From the NCBI GenBank assembly GCA_034231615.1, contig CM067307.1:6246513-6310512 (forward strand): a DNA stretch of 64,000 nt, given 5' to 3'. The notes under the pieces were generated by a model, which saw nothing but the letters and a program-made list of their open reading frames with translations, had not been told where the DNA came from and did no database searches. A program made the translations under genes and the position numbers. This DNA comes from Meghimatium bilineatum (taxonomy: Eukaryota > Mollusca > Gastropoda > Stylommatophora > Philomycidae). Below are positions 1-10,259 of this stretch, one piece after another; positions within the stretch are counted from its first letter, which is position 1, and each line of letters begins with the position of its first letter.

Positions 1-119
1 ATTCTGAGAAGGCCAGTTTAAGGTCATGGAGCTTTCTCATTGAGGACACTGCTTGACCTTTAACCTCCTTATCCTGTTTAGGAATGATGAACTTGATACG
101 TATGATATTGTGCATAGGG

Positions 120-580
120 AATTAAACATGATTTCAGTTACAATCCTGACCTTAGATATAATTTTGACATCTACAATCCTAGCTTCAGATATCCCTACAT
201 CTACAATCCTGACTTCAGATACAATCCTGACATATAATCCTGATTTCTGATTCAATCCTGACAAGATATTATTCTAACATTTATAATCCTTACTTCAGAT
301 AGAAGAAGAAGATATACTTCTAATATCTACAATAATCTCAGATGCAATCCTTACATCTACAATCATGACTTCATATACAATTGTGATATTTACAATCATC
401 ACAAATCATGACTTAGATACAATCCAGACGTTTAAAATCATGACTTTAAATACAATCCTGGCAACTAAAATTCTGACCAGATACAACTCTTACTTCAAAT
501 ACTATCATGACTTCATGTACAAATCTGGCATCATAAACAATCATGATTATCTATACAATTCTGTTTTCATCTAATTTAAT
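120..580. repeat. Degenerate ~18-20 bp tandem repeat
   Basis: Units of the type ACAATCCTGACTTCAGATA recur about 20 times with heavy divergence. The array lies in an XPR1 intron left of exon 4. Bases 580-795 hold only AT-rich sequence with short local duplications (for example AAACCTAAG twice). Confidence 0.7.
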
Positions 581-794
581 TAATTTCTAGCTATACATAA
601 AATGCTGATTTCTCTCCTACCTGACGTCAAGCACTTCTCACAAACCTAAGGAAACCTAAGTCCACAATTACTTAATTTTACTGTATACCTGTTACAGGTA
701 CACAACTTACCTTTACTACATACCCATTACAATTACACAACTTTTAATTTTACTGTATACAGGCACTCATTGGCAATTCTCAGTCATATTCACT

Positions 795-1000
795 GTTGAT
801 GTGTCATTCCAACAACCGCAAGCTACACATATCACACTCTACTCAATGTTGACATATCATTCCAACAACCGCAAGCTACACATATCACACTCTACTCAAT
901 GTTGACATATCATTCCAACAACCGCAAGCTACACATATCACACTCTACTCAATGTTGACATATCATTCCAACAACCACAAGTTAAACACAATACTTTATT
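795..1000. repeat. 53-bp tandem repeat, about 3.7 copies
   Basis: The start GTTGAyrTrTCATTCC recurs at 795, 848, 901 and 954, an exact 53-base period. The later copies are almost identical. The array ends 13 bases before the XPR1 exon 4 donor, so it sits at the very start of that intron. Confidence 0.9.
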
Positions 1001-1012
1001 CACTGGACTTAC

Positions 1013-1152
1013 CTTAAACAAAGCAATATTGCCCATACTGGTACGACGACGACGTAGCTGTGTATGCCGATGGTTCTGTTCATGATGGCTCAAAAATATC
1101 TGGAGCTCTGCTTTCAGATTTGCATACTTCCGATTAGCTTCTGACAATTTCT
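1013..1152 (-). CDS. XPR1: XPR1 coding exon 4 (SPX coiled segment)
   Basis: A 140-base exon continues [17 protein letters not shown], equivalent to EKLAEAQRRFATLQNEL in vertebrate XPR1, and then [16 protein letters not shown]. The acceptor chosen is TTCAACTTCGTTTAG, because only this one gives phase 1 and restores the conserved E-K-L. An upstream CAG at 1179-1181 would extend the open frame but loses the homology. The donor AAG|GTAAGT is a perfect consensus. The following exon is outside the window. Confidence 0.93.
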
Positions 1153-4100
1153 CTAAACGAAGTTGAATAGAACACTGTGTCAATGAATGTATATTTTGTA
1201 GGTGTTATTGAAATCTGGCAAGACACCAACAGTAAAGCTAAAGTACATCTTATTAAAGCAAGTATATTTCCTGTATGGCCAAAGACAAAGACTCTGAATT
1301 TCCCCCCACCCCCATGACACTTAATGGCACAAGTGGAAATGACAATAGATAGATATTTCCTTTAGAAATGATAGTTGTGAATCATGGACACTTAATAAAA
1401 AAGTGATAAAGAGAATAGCTGCCTTCGTAATGAGATTTTGAGAATATCATGGAAGCAAAAAAAAGACTAAACAAGAAGTGATAAGAAAATTAAATGTTGA
1501 AGAGCAGTGGCTCTTAAACTACACTATAATAAGAAAGCTGATATTTTTTGACCATATAAAGAAACATTTACAGCATGGAACAATTAGTAATGGAAGGTAT
1601 GGTTGCTGGTAAAAGGGGTAAATGCCGCCCAAGACAATGAAGGATAAAGAGATGTCTCAGATTGTTTAAATATGACCATGGCTGCGGCAGGTCAACTCAC
1701 CCAGAATCATGAGTAGGTCAGAAGATAAATAAAGAGGATTACATTCCAGAAAGAATGTGTCACCTGACATGTTACTGAGAACTCGATCTGACGAGTCTGG
1801 CACTTTCATTAGTTAGTTATCAGATCTGCAGAGTCTGGCACTTTAGTTAGTTAGTTATCAGATCTGCAGAGTCTGGCACTTTAGTTAATAAGTCATCAGA
1901 TCTGCAGTCTGGCACTCTAGTTAGTTAGTCATCAGATCTGCCAAGTCTGGCACTTTAGTTAGTCATCAGATCTGCCAAGTCTGGCACTTTAGTTAGTTAG
2001 TCATCAGATTTGCAGAGTCTGGCACTTTAGTTAGTTAGTTATCAGATCTGCCAAGTCTGGCACTTTAGTTAGTCATCAGATCTGCCAAGTCTGGCACTTT
2101 AGTTAATCATCAGATCTGCCAAGTTTGGCACTTTAGTTAGTTAGTCATCAGATCTGCCAAGTCTGGCACTTTAGTTAGTCATCAGATCTGCCAAGTCTGG
2201 CACTTTAGTTAGTCATCAGATCTGCCAAGTCTGGCACTTTAGTTAGTCATCAGATCTGCCAAGTCTGGCACTTTAGTTAGTCATCAAATTCTCATCATGG
2301 CACACTGGACACATTCATAGGTGCTCCAATGTCATATTCAATATGTCCTTCAGCATGTGGTCACTGATTGTTCCTGTCCTTCAGCATGTGGTCACTGATT
2401 GTTCCTGTCCTTCAGCATGTGGTCACTGACTGTTCCTGTCCTTCAGCATGTGGTCACTGACTGTTCCAGTTCTGTGTTGGTTGATGGATCTTCTTTTGAT
2501 TTCTATATGCCACTCATTTCTTGTGACACCACGCTTCACCTTCAGGTCATGCATTCTAGCCATAGACATGGAAGAACAAATACACCTGACATCACCAAGC
2601 TAGTCTAACTCAGTTTGTCACTTTACAGCAGTGAATTGTCTATCCCCAGGAGGAAGCTGGTTGATAGCATCCACAACTGCTGTTAAGCGTAGGGGAGGGA
2701 GCTGTAAGTTTCTGTTCAAGGCCAGATGTGACGCCTGAGTCGTACTGAGTACGTGTTTGTGGAGGATGGTCGTGATGTTATCGATCCATCTTTTTCTTGG
2801 TTTTCCCTTGGCTCTGTATCCCGCTGATCATTTGTTATAAGCTCTCAGTGGTATTTGGCTTGGGTCCATTCTCACAAAATGACCAAACCACTTTATCTGC
2901 TGACATTCTATACATTTGATACAAGGCATTATTCCTACTCTTATTCTGATATCCTTGTTTTTTACTTTGTCCAGTTTGGTGACCATAGCTGCTTTAATAA
3001 TCTTCAGAAAACATTTACTCAATATTCATATGTACTTCTGTCTCTTTTTCACACAAGTCATATGAAATATCACAGAACAAATGCAGTCATATGTAATATC
3101 ACAGAACAAATGCAGTCATATGTAATATCACAGAACAAATGCATTCATATGAAATATCACAGAACAAATGCAGTCATATGAAATATCACAGAACAAATGC
3201 AGTCATATGAAATATCACAGAACAAATGCAGTCATATGAAATATCACAGAACAAATGCAGTCATATGAAATATCACAGAACAAATGCAGTCATATGAAAT
3301 ATCACAGAACAAATGCAGTCATATGAAATATCACAGAACAAATGAATATCAGGTTTATGGGCTTTTGGTGCAATTTTTGAGCAAGTTACTAGTACTAAAA
3401 GTAATCTGTAACTTACCCAAGAAAAATGTGTTAATTTTGGACAACTCTTTGTCACAAAACTGGAAAAATTTCTCTGCAAACCGGGCAAAATATCTTTGAC
3501 TGGTACTGGAATCAGTCACTAGGAAATAAAACAAAAGTGTATAAGCTCTATATAAGCTCTCAATATAATATATTAAATACAACCAGGAAAATATATAAAC
3601 ATTATAACAAGGTTCAAATACATGTGTACCAATAAGAAAACTAAACACATTCAAAAACATGTGTTAGTTAGCTTGTGTGTTCCTTTGGTGCCAAGGATAG
3701 TACTATGACTGAAGTCATATTTCTCCATTCCGTGCAGTTCATAGCAAGTTGTTGTAGTTCTTGGGTGGTGTTGTCAATGCCTTGTTCTTGGCTGTTCTTT
3801 GTAGTGTTGTACTGGGTCTTCCACATTTTCGTTTTTCTGTTGCAGATCATGACAGAGCTTGGTGGGTAAGTCTATCCTCGTCTGATCTAACCACATGGAC
3901 TAAATACTGCCAACTTCTTCTTCTAAAATAGTTGACACATACTCCTGTTTGGATATGTTTCTTATTGATTCATTTGTGATGTTTTTCTAATCTATATTCA
4001 GCATTTTTCATAGACATTTATTCTTAAAATTATCCAGTATTTTTTCAATGGATCGAGTGGATTTGAAACTTTCGCATCCACAGGTTAGTTCCGGGATCAC

Positions 4101-7100
4101 ACAGGAGTAGAAAAGTTTGATCTTGATATGTGTCTTTAAGGGTTTTGCTTTTCAGATGTCAACTCATTTATTGAAGGTGCATGCTGTAAGCGGCATGTGT
4201 CTATATTTTTCTTTAGTCGCATCTCCCTCATTTGATATTTTACTGCCTAGGAAAGTAAAGTTTTAGACCAGTGTTTCCCAACGTGGGGTCACGCCCCACA
4301 TGGGGGCAGTTTGATTGTTCAGGGGGGGGGGGGGAATTTCCAAAAAAATTTGGGGAATAATCCAATTTTTTTAATATAAAAAGATATGTATATGTTACAT
4401 AGGGGGGGGGGAGTATCAGAATTTTAAAAAGACTTAGGTAGGACATGGTAGAAAAAAGGTTGGGAAACACTGTTTTAGACTGTCAATATCTTGAATGTTT
4501 AATTTCACAACTCCTGTTGTATTGGCAAAATCCATGAATTTTATTTTATTTATATTAATCTGTAAGCCAACTCGAAAATTCATTTTTTTACAATTAAGTC
4601 TTTACCTTCTGGAGAAGGGGCTTGTTCCTGTGCCTCATACAACATTTCCTTCATGAGCTGGTGCAGGTAAAAAAAAAGAGAGGTGACAGGTAAAGGAAGT
4701 AATAAACAAAATAAGTAAGAATTCATCAAACTGAATTCAATTATCAAACCAAAATAATACAGCTTAACAGAGGTACAGTACATGCATACACTGTACTTAT
4801 ATGATAGTTTTCAAAGCACTTGACTGATTACTTGAATGACTAGTTTTCAAAGCACTTGACTGATTAATTGATTGACTGCATATGGAGAACACTCGAAAGT
4901 GCAAGTTTATCTACCTTGTCCCCTATGCCAGGAGGTAGACTTCTACTTACAAATTTATATTAGTGTTTCTCTTTATATTTCTTATAGATAGAGGTTTAAC
5001 AGAGATTTAGATGAGAAAGTTGAACAGAGATTCAGATGGATAGATTTAACAGAAATTCTGCAAGTCTTTACTGACAAGTTTACTCATTGTGACTCTAGGG
5101 TACAATGTCAGGAGCTGGGCAGTCTTTCTTCCAATCATGTCATGCTACAAATAATGGAGTTTATTACCCAACAAAAGTTCCAGCTTGGGCCTTCAGCAGA
5201 CTTGAACACAACAGAAACAATATCAATCCTTAAGTTATTAGTAAAACTAGTCTATTACCAAAGTGCTCAATGGTATGGGGAAGTAAGATTTTGAGCAATA
5301 TCCTGACTCTATCTCACAAAGTATTGGCTCTACTCATCTCTACTCCAGTAATATGTAGTCTGTAAAATGTAATGCATTGTGTCGTGGTTTACAGCTCATC
5401 TGTGATATCTGTGCCTATTAGCTTGACGAGTTCCACTTCAGTATCTATTCTCAAACTCCCGCATATTAGAAGGATGTAGTCCAGAGAACGGAGTGCACTG
5501 TGTCATGGTTTACAACTTCGCTGCGATATCTGTGTTTTTGGCCTGAAACATCCAACTACAGCATGGCTTCTGGGTCATTTTGACCATACACGGATGGGAC
5601 AGCCAAATCTAACCCATAACCTCCTTAGTCACCTCATACGACATGCATGGAAGGTAATCAGTGTTGCTATTATCTGCTCCCCCTTTCATGCCCTGGTAAC
5701 CTACAGATGAAATCACTCCCTTTTCTCTAACTTTCTAAACAGTAATACACCCTGACAACATCCTCTCCTCACCAACATGAGGCACAATACCCTCTCCTCA
5801 TCAACATGAGGCACAACATCCTCTCCTCACCAACATGAGGCACAACATCCTCTCCTCACCAACATGAGGCACAACATCCTCTCCTCACCAACATGAGGCA
5901 CAACATCCTCTCCTCACCAACATGAGGCACAACATCCTCTCCTCACCAACATGAGGCACAACATCCTCTCCTCACCAACATGAGGCACAACATCCTCTCC
6001 TCACCAACATGAGGCACAACATCCTCTCCTCACCAACATGAGGCACAACATCCTCTCCTCATCAACATGAGGCACAACATCCTCTCCTCACCAACATGAG
6101 GCACAACATCCTCTCCTCACCAACATGAGGCACAACATCCTCTCCTCACCAACATGAGGCACAACATCCTCTCCTCACCAACATGAGGCACAACATCCTC
6201 TCCTCACCAACATGAGGCACAACATCCTCTCCTCGCCAACATGAGGCACAACATCCTCTCCTCACCAGCATGAGGCACAACATTCTTTCCTCAGCAACAT
6301 GAGGCACAACATTCTTTCCTCAGCAACATGAGGCACAACATCCTCTCCTCACCAACATGAGGCACAACATCCTCTCCTCACCAACATGAGGCACAACATC
6401 CTCTCCTCACCAACATGAGGAAAAACATCCTCTCCTCACCAACATGAGGCACAACACCCTCTCCTCACCAACATGAGGCACAACATCCTCTCCTCACCAA
6501 CATGAGGCACAACATCCTCTCCTCACCAACATGAGGCACAACATCCTCTCCTCACCAACATGAGGCACAACATTCTTTCCTCAGCAACATGAGGCACAAC
6601 ATCCTCTCCTCACCAACATGAGGCACAACATCCTCTCCTCACCAACATGAGGAAAAACATCCTCTCCTCACCAACATGAGGCACAACACCCTCTCCTCAC
6701 CAATATGTGGCACAACATCCTCTCTTCACCAATATGTGGCACAACACCCTCTCCTCACCAACAAAATGAAAATAGTATAAATAACCAAACTGTCAGAGGA
6801 TGTACGACAAAATGGAGAGTGCTACTGTAGCAAAACAAAACTGCAATAATCCTATGACGAAGTAATCATTCTGCGTAATCAACTAACTAACTAATAATTC
6901 TGCTTAATCAACTAACTAACTAATAATTCTGCTTAATCAACTAACTAACTAATAATTCTGCTTAATCAACTAACTAACTAATAATTCTGCTTAATCAACT
7001 AACTAATAATTCTGCTTAATCAACTAACTAATAATTCTGCTTAATCAACTAACTAATTATTTCTTTTAAATGAATAAATAACAAGGAATAAAGAAAACAA

Positions 7101-7430
7101 GGACTTTTTCTAAATTATGGTCCATCAGGGACCATTTTCAAGAAAACACAAAACACAAGAAACACACAAAATTATAAAATTAATTAACAAAAATCACTGG
7201 AAGATGTTTTTCTCACCACAAAAGTGTTGGCCAACTTCAAAATAGGTACAACTGGCATATGTAATTGCAACCTGGTATGACAGCAGAACAAAACTAGCTT
7301 TTCTATCCAACTATTTTTTATTTCACATCAATGCCATCTTACCACATGCTGAATGCCTTACCTCATACTGAATGTACTGTTTGCGCCACTCAGGCGTGAT
7401 ATGGGCCCCTAGGTGCTCAGCAAACTTCAT
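1013..7430 (-). CDS. XPR1: XPR1 homologue, N-terminal part (four coding exons, gene continues past the left edge)
   Basis: Gene-level entry joining exons 7430-7362, 4657-4606, 3518-3417 and 1152-1013. Together they encode 121 residues that align collinearly with the start of animal XPR1: the SPX domain up to and past its third helix. XPR1 is a plasma-membrane inorganic phosphate exporter whose cytosolic SPX domain senses inositol pyrophosphates; this is family knowledge. Seen here: the opening [38 protein letters not shown] and [12 protein letters not shown], followed by a basic stretch QLRRRR. Splice phases run 0, 1, 1, 0 and all introns are GT/AG. Transmembrane and EXS parts must lie left of base 1. 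No stop or frameshift was found in the four exons, so the gene looks intact as far as it is visible. Confidence 0.93.
1400..1785 (+). mobile_element. LINE-a 3' fragment (reverse transcriptase C-terminal region)
   Basis: Broken frames give [16 protein letters not shown], then HIKKH and [15 protein letters not shown], the usual C-terminal tail of a non-LTR retrotransposon ORF2. It is related to the copies at 13155, 17440, 29785 and 63375 in this window. The 3' end reads ...GTCACCTGACATG, like the other LINE-a ends. It has several stops. Confidence 0.7.
1785..2287. repeat. ~35-bp minisatellite, about 15 units with length variants
   Basis: Units contain CATCAGATCTGCCAAGTCTG, then GCACTTTAGTTAGT. 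Some units carry an extra TTAG, giving a higher-order mixture of short and long forms. The array starts at the 3' end of the LINE-a fragment. Confidence 0.9.
2343..2470. repeat. 31-bp tandem repeat, four copies
   Basis: GTCCTTCAGCATGTGGTCAC recurs at 2345, 2376, 2407 and 2438, a 31-base period. Copies are nearly identical. Confidence 0.9.
2640..3030 (-). mobile_element. LINE-e 3' fragment
   Basis: The minus strand encodes [20 protein letters not shown], then [20 protein letters not shown] and [12 protein letters not shown], the C-terminal tail of a LINE ORF2. The same tail appears at 15545-15765 (minus) and 20784-21075 (plus). It is broken by stops after the RAY motif and inserted in an XPR1 intron, antisense to the LINE-a at 1400. 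Confidence 0.7.
3058..3345. repeat. 29-bp minisatellite, about 10 copies
   Basis: Units start GTCATATGAAATATCACAGA and continue ACAAATGCA. Two or three units have GTAATATC instead of GAAATATC. It lies about 70 bases from the XPR1 exon 3 donor, inside the intron. Confidence 0.93.
3417..3518 (-). CDS. XPR1: XPR1 coding exon 3 (SPX)
   Basis: A 102-base exon encodes [20 protein letters not shown] followed by [14 protein letters not shown]. This is the diagnostic SPX segment F-[AE]-x-K-F-F-x-x-C-[DE]-K-E-L-[AS]-K-I-N-T-F. The acceptor is TTTTATTTCCTAG and the donor is TTGG|GTAAGT. It starts and ends in phase 1. It is flanked in the introns by a 29-bp minisatellite (downstream in transcription) and LINE remnants (upstream). 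Confidence 0.95.
3665..4260 (-). mobile_element. LINE-c-like ORF2 C-terminal fragment, split by a MITE
   Basis: The minus strand reads [20 protein letters not shown] and later [19 protein letters not shown]. This is a degraded version of the YGCESWK region and C-terminus of a LINE. The same element continues at 4481-4595 ([19 protein letters not shown]) on the far side of the MITE, so the MITE is younger. Bases 22360-22530 carry a second copy of its end. Confidence 0.65.
4269..4472. mobile_element. hAT-type MITE with perfect 8-bp target duplication
   Basis: Terminal inverted repeats CAGTGTTTCCCAAC (4269) and GTTGGGAAACACTG (ending 4472) bound a 204-base element without a coding frame. Both sides carry the 8-base duplication TTTTAGAC (4261-4268 and 4473-4480). 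An 8-bp duplication with CAGTG...CACTG ends is the hAT signature. The inside is GC-poor with two G-runs. It is inserted into a LINE remnant in an XPR1 intron. Confidence 0.9.
4481..4595 (-). mobile_element. LINE-c-like fragment, upstream half
   Basis: This is the continuation of the 3665-4260 LINE remnant on the other side of the hAT MITE. The minus strand reads [28 protein letters not shown], typical of the strand after the YADD motif. The end runs to within a dozen bases of XPR1 exon 2. Confidence 0.55.
4606..4657 (-). CDS. XPR1: XPR1 coding exon 2 (SPX)
   Basis: A 52-base exon encodes [17 protein letters not shown] plus the first base of the next codon. It matches the segment after YIQYE in XPR1 (K-[DE]-M-L-Y-x-A-Q-[DE]-Q-A-P-S). 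The acceptor lies behind a strong pyrimidine tract (a run of T then ACCTGCACCAG). The donor is GAAG|GTAAAG. The phase is 0 in and 1 out, matching both neighbours. Confidence 0.93.
5365..5712 (-). repeat. GAA-B SINE-like copy plus an adjoining partial copy
   Basis: Bases 5445-5712 match the GAA-B family read on the minus strand: CTCAAACTCCCGCATATTAG, then AGGATGTAGTCCAGAGAACG, ATGGTTTACAAC, GGATGGGACAGCCAA and a final TGCTATTATCTGCTCC. Bases 5365-5440 carry a diverged second piece of the same family (TGTGTCGTGGTTTACAGC). The large 29-bp array starts 40 bases to the right. Confidence 0.75.
5752..6765. repeat. 29-bp minisatellite, about 35 copies (1 kb)
   Basis: Units read CATCCTCTCCTCACCAACAT, then GAGGCACAA, with very low divergence. 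A few variant units (TTCTTTCCTCAGC, GGAAAAACATCC, TATGTGGCACAA) occur more than once in the same order, suggesting recent block duplication inside the array. It lies in XPR1 intron 1. Confidence 0.96.
6868..7055. repeat. 25/29-bp tandem repeat, seven copies
   Basis: Units read AATAATTCTGCTTAATCAAC, then TAACT with or without an extra AACT. Unit length therefore alternates between 29 and 25. It lies in XPR1 intron 1. Confidence 0.92.
7362..7430 (-). CDS. XPR1: XPR1 coding exon 1 (start codon, SPX helix 1)
   Basis: This exon encodes 23 residues starting [15 protein letters not shown] and ending KQYIQYE, nearly the same as the vertebrate XPR1 start. The ATG is at 7430-7428 on the minus strand and is the family's usual start. 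The exon ends in phase 0 at a donor reading GTAAGG. Just upstream on the minus strand there is a possible acceptor (CTATCTCACAG, 12 bases before the ATG), so a separate 5' untranslated exon is likely. The short amphipathic N-terminal helix encoded here carries inositol-phosphate-binding lysines in known SPX domains. Confidence 0.95.
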
Positions 7431-7984
7431 TCTGTTCTTGAACTGTGAGATAGTGGCAAGCTCACATAAATGTCTCACACTTACCACCTCATTCTGGTCT
7501 CAGCTTGTCTCTGCAAATGATGAAATTCTTAAAATGTATCCATTACAGTATATCCGCACTTTCTCATATGTATTTTACTATTGTTTATTGCTCTTCTCTA
7601 TTGTTCTTCTCTAAATATGGTCACACACAAAACTGGTCATCATCACTTGTGATGGACGAACACACACTATTGTTTACTATTGTTTATTGTCTTATCTATT
7701 ATATTGGTTACTGTTGTTTATTGTCTTCTATTGTATTAATTACTGTTGTTTATTGTTCTACTCTAGTGTTTACTATTGTTCGCTGTTCTTCAAGTGTCAA
7801 GTGTATGAAGGCAATATACAAAATGCCTAAACCTAAACACCAATTGGAAACCTAGAGTGCAGTGAATATTGACCCTAACAATCTAATCTGCTATGGCAAG
7901 GAGCAAGATAAACAAAGTAACAACTATTAAGAAGTTATATTTTTCTAGTGGAAACACATGGCCTTAGACTTGGGCATATGACAT
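7431..7984. other. Upstream of XPR1 exon 1; no gene seen
   Basis: This stretch should include the 5' untranslated region of XPR1. I see no convincing TATA box or CpG-rich core. Bases 7560-7790 are rich in CTATTGTTTATTG-like repeats. The XPR1 promoter may lie further right, behind another noncoding exon. Confidence 0.4.
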
Positions 7985-8240
7985 CTACAATGGAAATAAA
8001 AATAGTATTTGAAATGAAATGCTATGGAAAGGCCACAAAAATATCATGGACAGAAAGTTGATCCAACACAATTTCCATAAAGACCTGAACATTGAAGAAG
8101 ATTGACTCCACAAAACTATCAAAAAATGCACTCTAACATATTTTGGACATATAAAGAGACACAATGGTTTATACAGATTAATCGTGGATGGAAAGGTTCC
8201 ATGAAATAGAACCAGAGGCAGACAAAAACTATGATCCATT
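7985..8240 (+). mobile_element. LINE-a fragment
   Basis: The plus strand reads FEMKCYGKATKISWT and then LTYFGHIKRHNGLYRLIVDG-KVP, which matches the C-terminal segment of the large LINE-a copy at 29785-30890 (FELKCYRKILRISWK, LRLFGHIKRHNCLERQIMEG). It is broken by stops. Confidence 0.7.
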
Positions 8241-8254
8241 CATTTTCCTTTTGC

Positions 8255-8752
8255 ACTGAAGTTAGTGCATAGGGCAGAGGTCAGATCTCTCCAATTCTAT
8301 CTGTTCAAAGTTATTCTGTGCAGTTCTTGAATAGTATGAATATTGATTGTTTTATTTTCTCTAAGTACTGGTCTTCTGAGTGTTAGTTTTGGTCTACCCT
8401 TGGCTTTTTTGCCTGTAGGTATCCATTCAAGAGATTGGTGGTGTATTCTGATGATGTCCATGCATAGGACATGCCCAATGTAAGACCAACTGCATTTTCT
8501 GATAACATCTGTGATGAATTTTGATGTGTCTCTTCTCTGATTTTATCATTCGATTTAAATTCACTCCAATGGGTGTTAGCTATCCTACGAAGACATTTGT
8601 TCTCGAAACTCAGTAATTTCTTTTCTGAAAATAAATTGCTTTTCCAGCTCTCACATCCATATGATAGCACTGAAATGATGCAGGAATTAAATAAGCACAT
8701 ATTCTTGCGTGTACTGATTGACTTTGACCTCCAGATATTAGACAGACTGTTG
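8255..8752 (-). mobile_element. LINE-c ORF2 C-terminal fragment, left arm of a head-to-head inverted pair
   Basis: The minus strand encodes NSLSNIWRSKSISTRKNMCL, then SCIISVLSYGCESWKS, LLSFENKCLRRIANTHW and SEFKSNDKIREETHQN. This is the standard LINE ORF2 region after the reverse transcriptase core. It abuts an opposite-strand copy of the same segment at 8753. Confidence 0.8.
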
Positions 8753-8960
8753 GTCAAAATCAATCCGCACACACACGAAAATGCGCTTATTTAATTCCTG
8801 TGTCATTCCGGTGCTATCATATGGATGTGAGAGCTGGAAAAGCTCTTTATCTTCAAAAACTATGCTGGATACAGGATATTAAAGACTTTTGAGGATGATG
8901 CCGGAAGAAGTTGATCAGTTCGCACAGAAACAAAAGGCCTACAGAGTGGCAATGTTCTTT
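8753..8960 (+). mobile_element. LINE-c fragment, right arm of the inverted pair
   Basis: The plus strand carries the same LINE segment as 8617-8735 (minus): KMRLFNSCVIPVLSYGCESW. The two arms of about 120 bases differ at roughly one base in ten and are separated by under 20 bases, so the DNA can fold back. The homology fades after about 8875. Confidence 0.7.
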
Positions 8961-9089
8961 AAAGGACACGTCATAGAGTAGGTAGTCTAATCTAATTGGT
9001 CAGAACAGAAACAATAAAAAGTCAATAGGTAACAAATGTATTGATATCAAATAAATACTATCACACAAAAGACAGAGCAATGGGTAACA

Positions 9090-9127
9090 ACACCAATTTT
9101 TCATTCAAGAAGTCTTCATCAGGAACA
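9090..9127 (-). ncRNA. Hammerhead-like motif, copy 6 (decayed)
   Basis: The minus strand reads TTCCTGATGAAGACTTCTTG, then AATGAAAAATTGG. The CTGATGA box is intact. The GAAAC and GTC boxes are degenerate. Downstream sequence ATATCAATACATTT is shared with the copy at 59126, which supports common origin. Confidence 0.35.
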
Positions 9128-9339
9128 CAGACAAGAACACAACAAAAAAGGAAAAAAAAAAACAGAAAGTATACAGACAAGACACATTTTGAAAATTGAG
9201 AAAATCAGTAGTACTTTTTCTTCTTTTGCATTCTCTTTTTTTAGATGTCAGCATTGAATGATTGATAATTTTTATAAAGGAAATGTCTGTTCAAGTATTT
9301 CTGCATCTTCATTGAACTTTTCATAATAATAATATAATA

Positions 9340-9667
9340 ATAACATTAAATCAAACGACATACTAAGAGAAGAGACAAAACAAGAATATGTGACGAACAT
9401 CATCAGAAAATGCCACTGGACATAGATCGGCCACATACTAAGAATGAAGGAAGACAGAATTCGACGACACGCATTCATGTGGACACCAGATGAAGAAAAA
9501 AAATAGGGAAGACCAAAAACAATGCTCAGAAGAACATTTATGAATGAATTAAAATCAACAGGTATAAATGCACAAGACCTGCAATCCCTAGCAACTGACC
9601 AACAGGCATGGAGAACTATGGCATCCACCCTATGTGCCAAACTTGGCAAAAGAGGAACTGACTGATA
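9340..9667 (+). mobile_element. LINE 3' end (ORF2 C-terminus)
   Basis: The plus strand reads SNDILREETKQEYVTNIIRK, then IGHILRMKEDRIRRHAFMWT, GRPKTMLRRTFMNELKSTG and WRTMASTLCAKLGK before a stop. The layout W-x-G-H-[IV]-L-R ... G-R-P-K-T ... L-C-A is the common LINE tail. Two internal stops interrupt it. Directly after it a 36-base segment starting TATAATTTTTCATGGAAGG is duplicated (9668-9703 and 9711-9746). Confidence 0.75.
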
Positions 9668-10221
9668 TAATTTTTCATGGAAGGAGATAGACTGCTGCCA
9701 GATGTTCATATAATTTTTCATGGAAGGAGATAGACTGCTGCCAGGTACTGTTTCATTATTGAAAGATTAGTAACAATGTTTTCTGCCATTATGGGTTCAG
9801 TGTCACAAGCGCAAATGTCTGTTTTTCTATATTGTATTTGTGATAAAGATGACTGTCTTTCATCATGTATAAATCTGCCATGGACAGTAGGCCTAAAGTA
9901 TATAAGTGAAAAATTTGTACTAAATTTAGAGGATAAATTCAATTTGTTAAAAGACAACCTAATGTACAAAAAAAACTTTTTCTTCCCTATGACATGCTTC
10001 TCTCCTCTCTTTAATCTTTTCCTCCTACTGTTCAACTATGTTAGATCTCTTCAATTTTTTTCTGCATTATACCTGTTCTGTTACTTTTCCCTTTACTATC
10101 TTTTCTGTCCTTGTGTTATTTGTCTCCTTTCCCTTTGTCCTTTCGCTATTTTTCTTACCATCGTCTGCTCCTCTCTTAAATTATGAGTCTCTATTTGTAA
10201 TGCTCATTTCTTGTTTGTTTC

Positions 10222-10255
10222 AGTCCTGATCAAGGCTTTTTAGTTGAAATGTTGT
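10222..10255 (+). ncRNA. Hammerhead-like motif, copy 3 (decayed)
   Basis: GTCCTGATCAAGGCTTTTTA, then GTTGAAATGTTG, follows the layout CTGATGA - stem II - GAAAC - GTC with three changes in the core. It is too decayed to be expected to cleave. Confidence 0.35.
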
Positions 10256-10259
10256 TTCT

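Noticed and set aside
5752-6765. A CRISPR-like array
   Set aside because: Direct tandem repeats without unique spacers in a eukaryotic intron.
7455-7500. Possible tiny 5' exon of XPR1 ending at a GTAAGT
   Set aside because: The intron to exon 1 would be only about 40 bases. More likely this is untranslated or intronic sequence.
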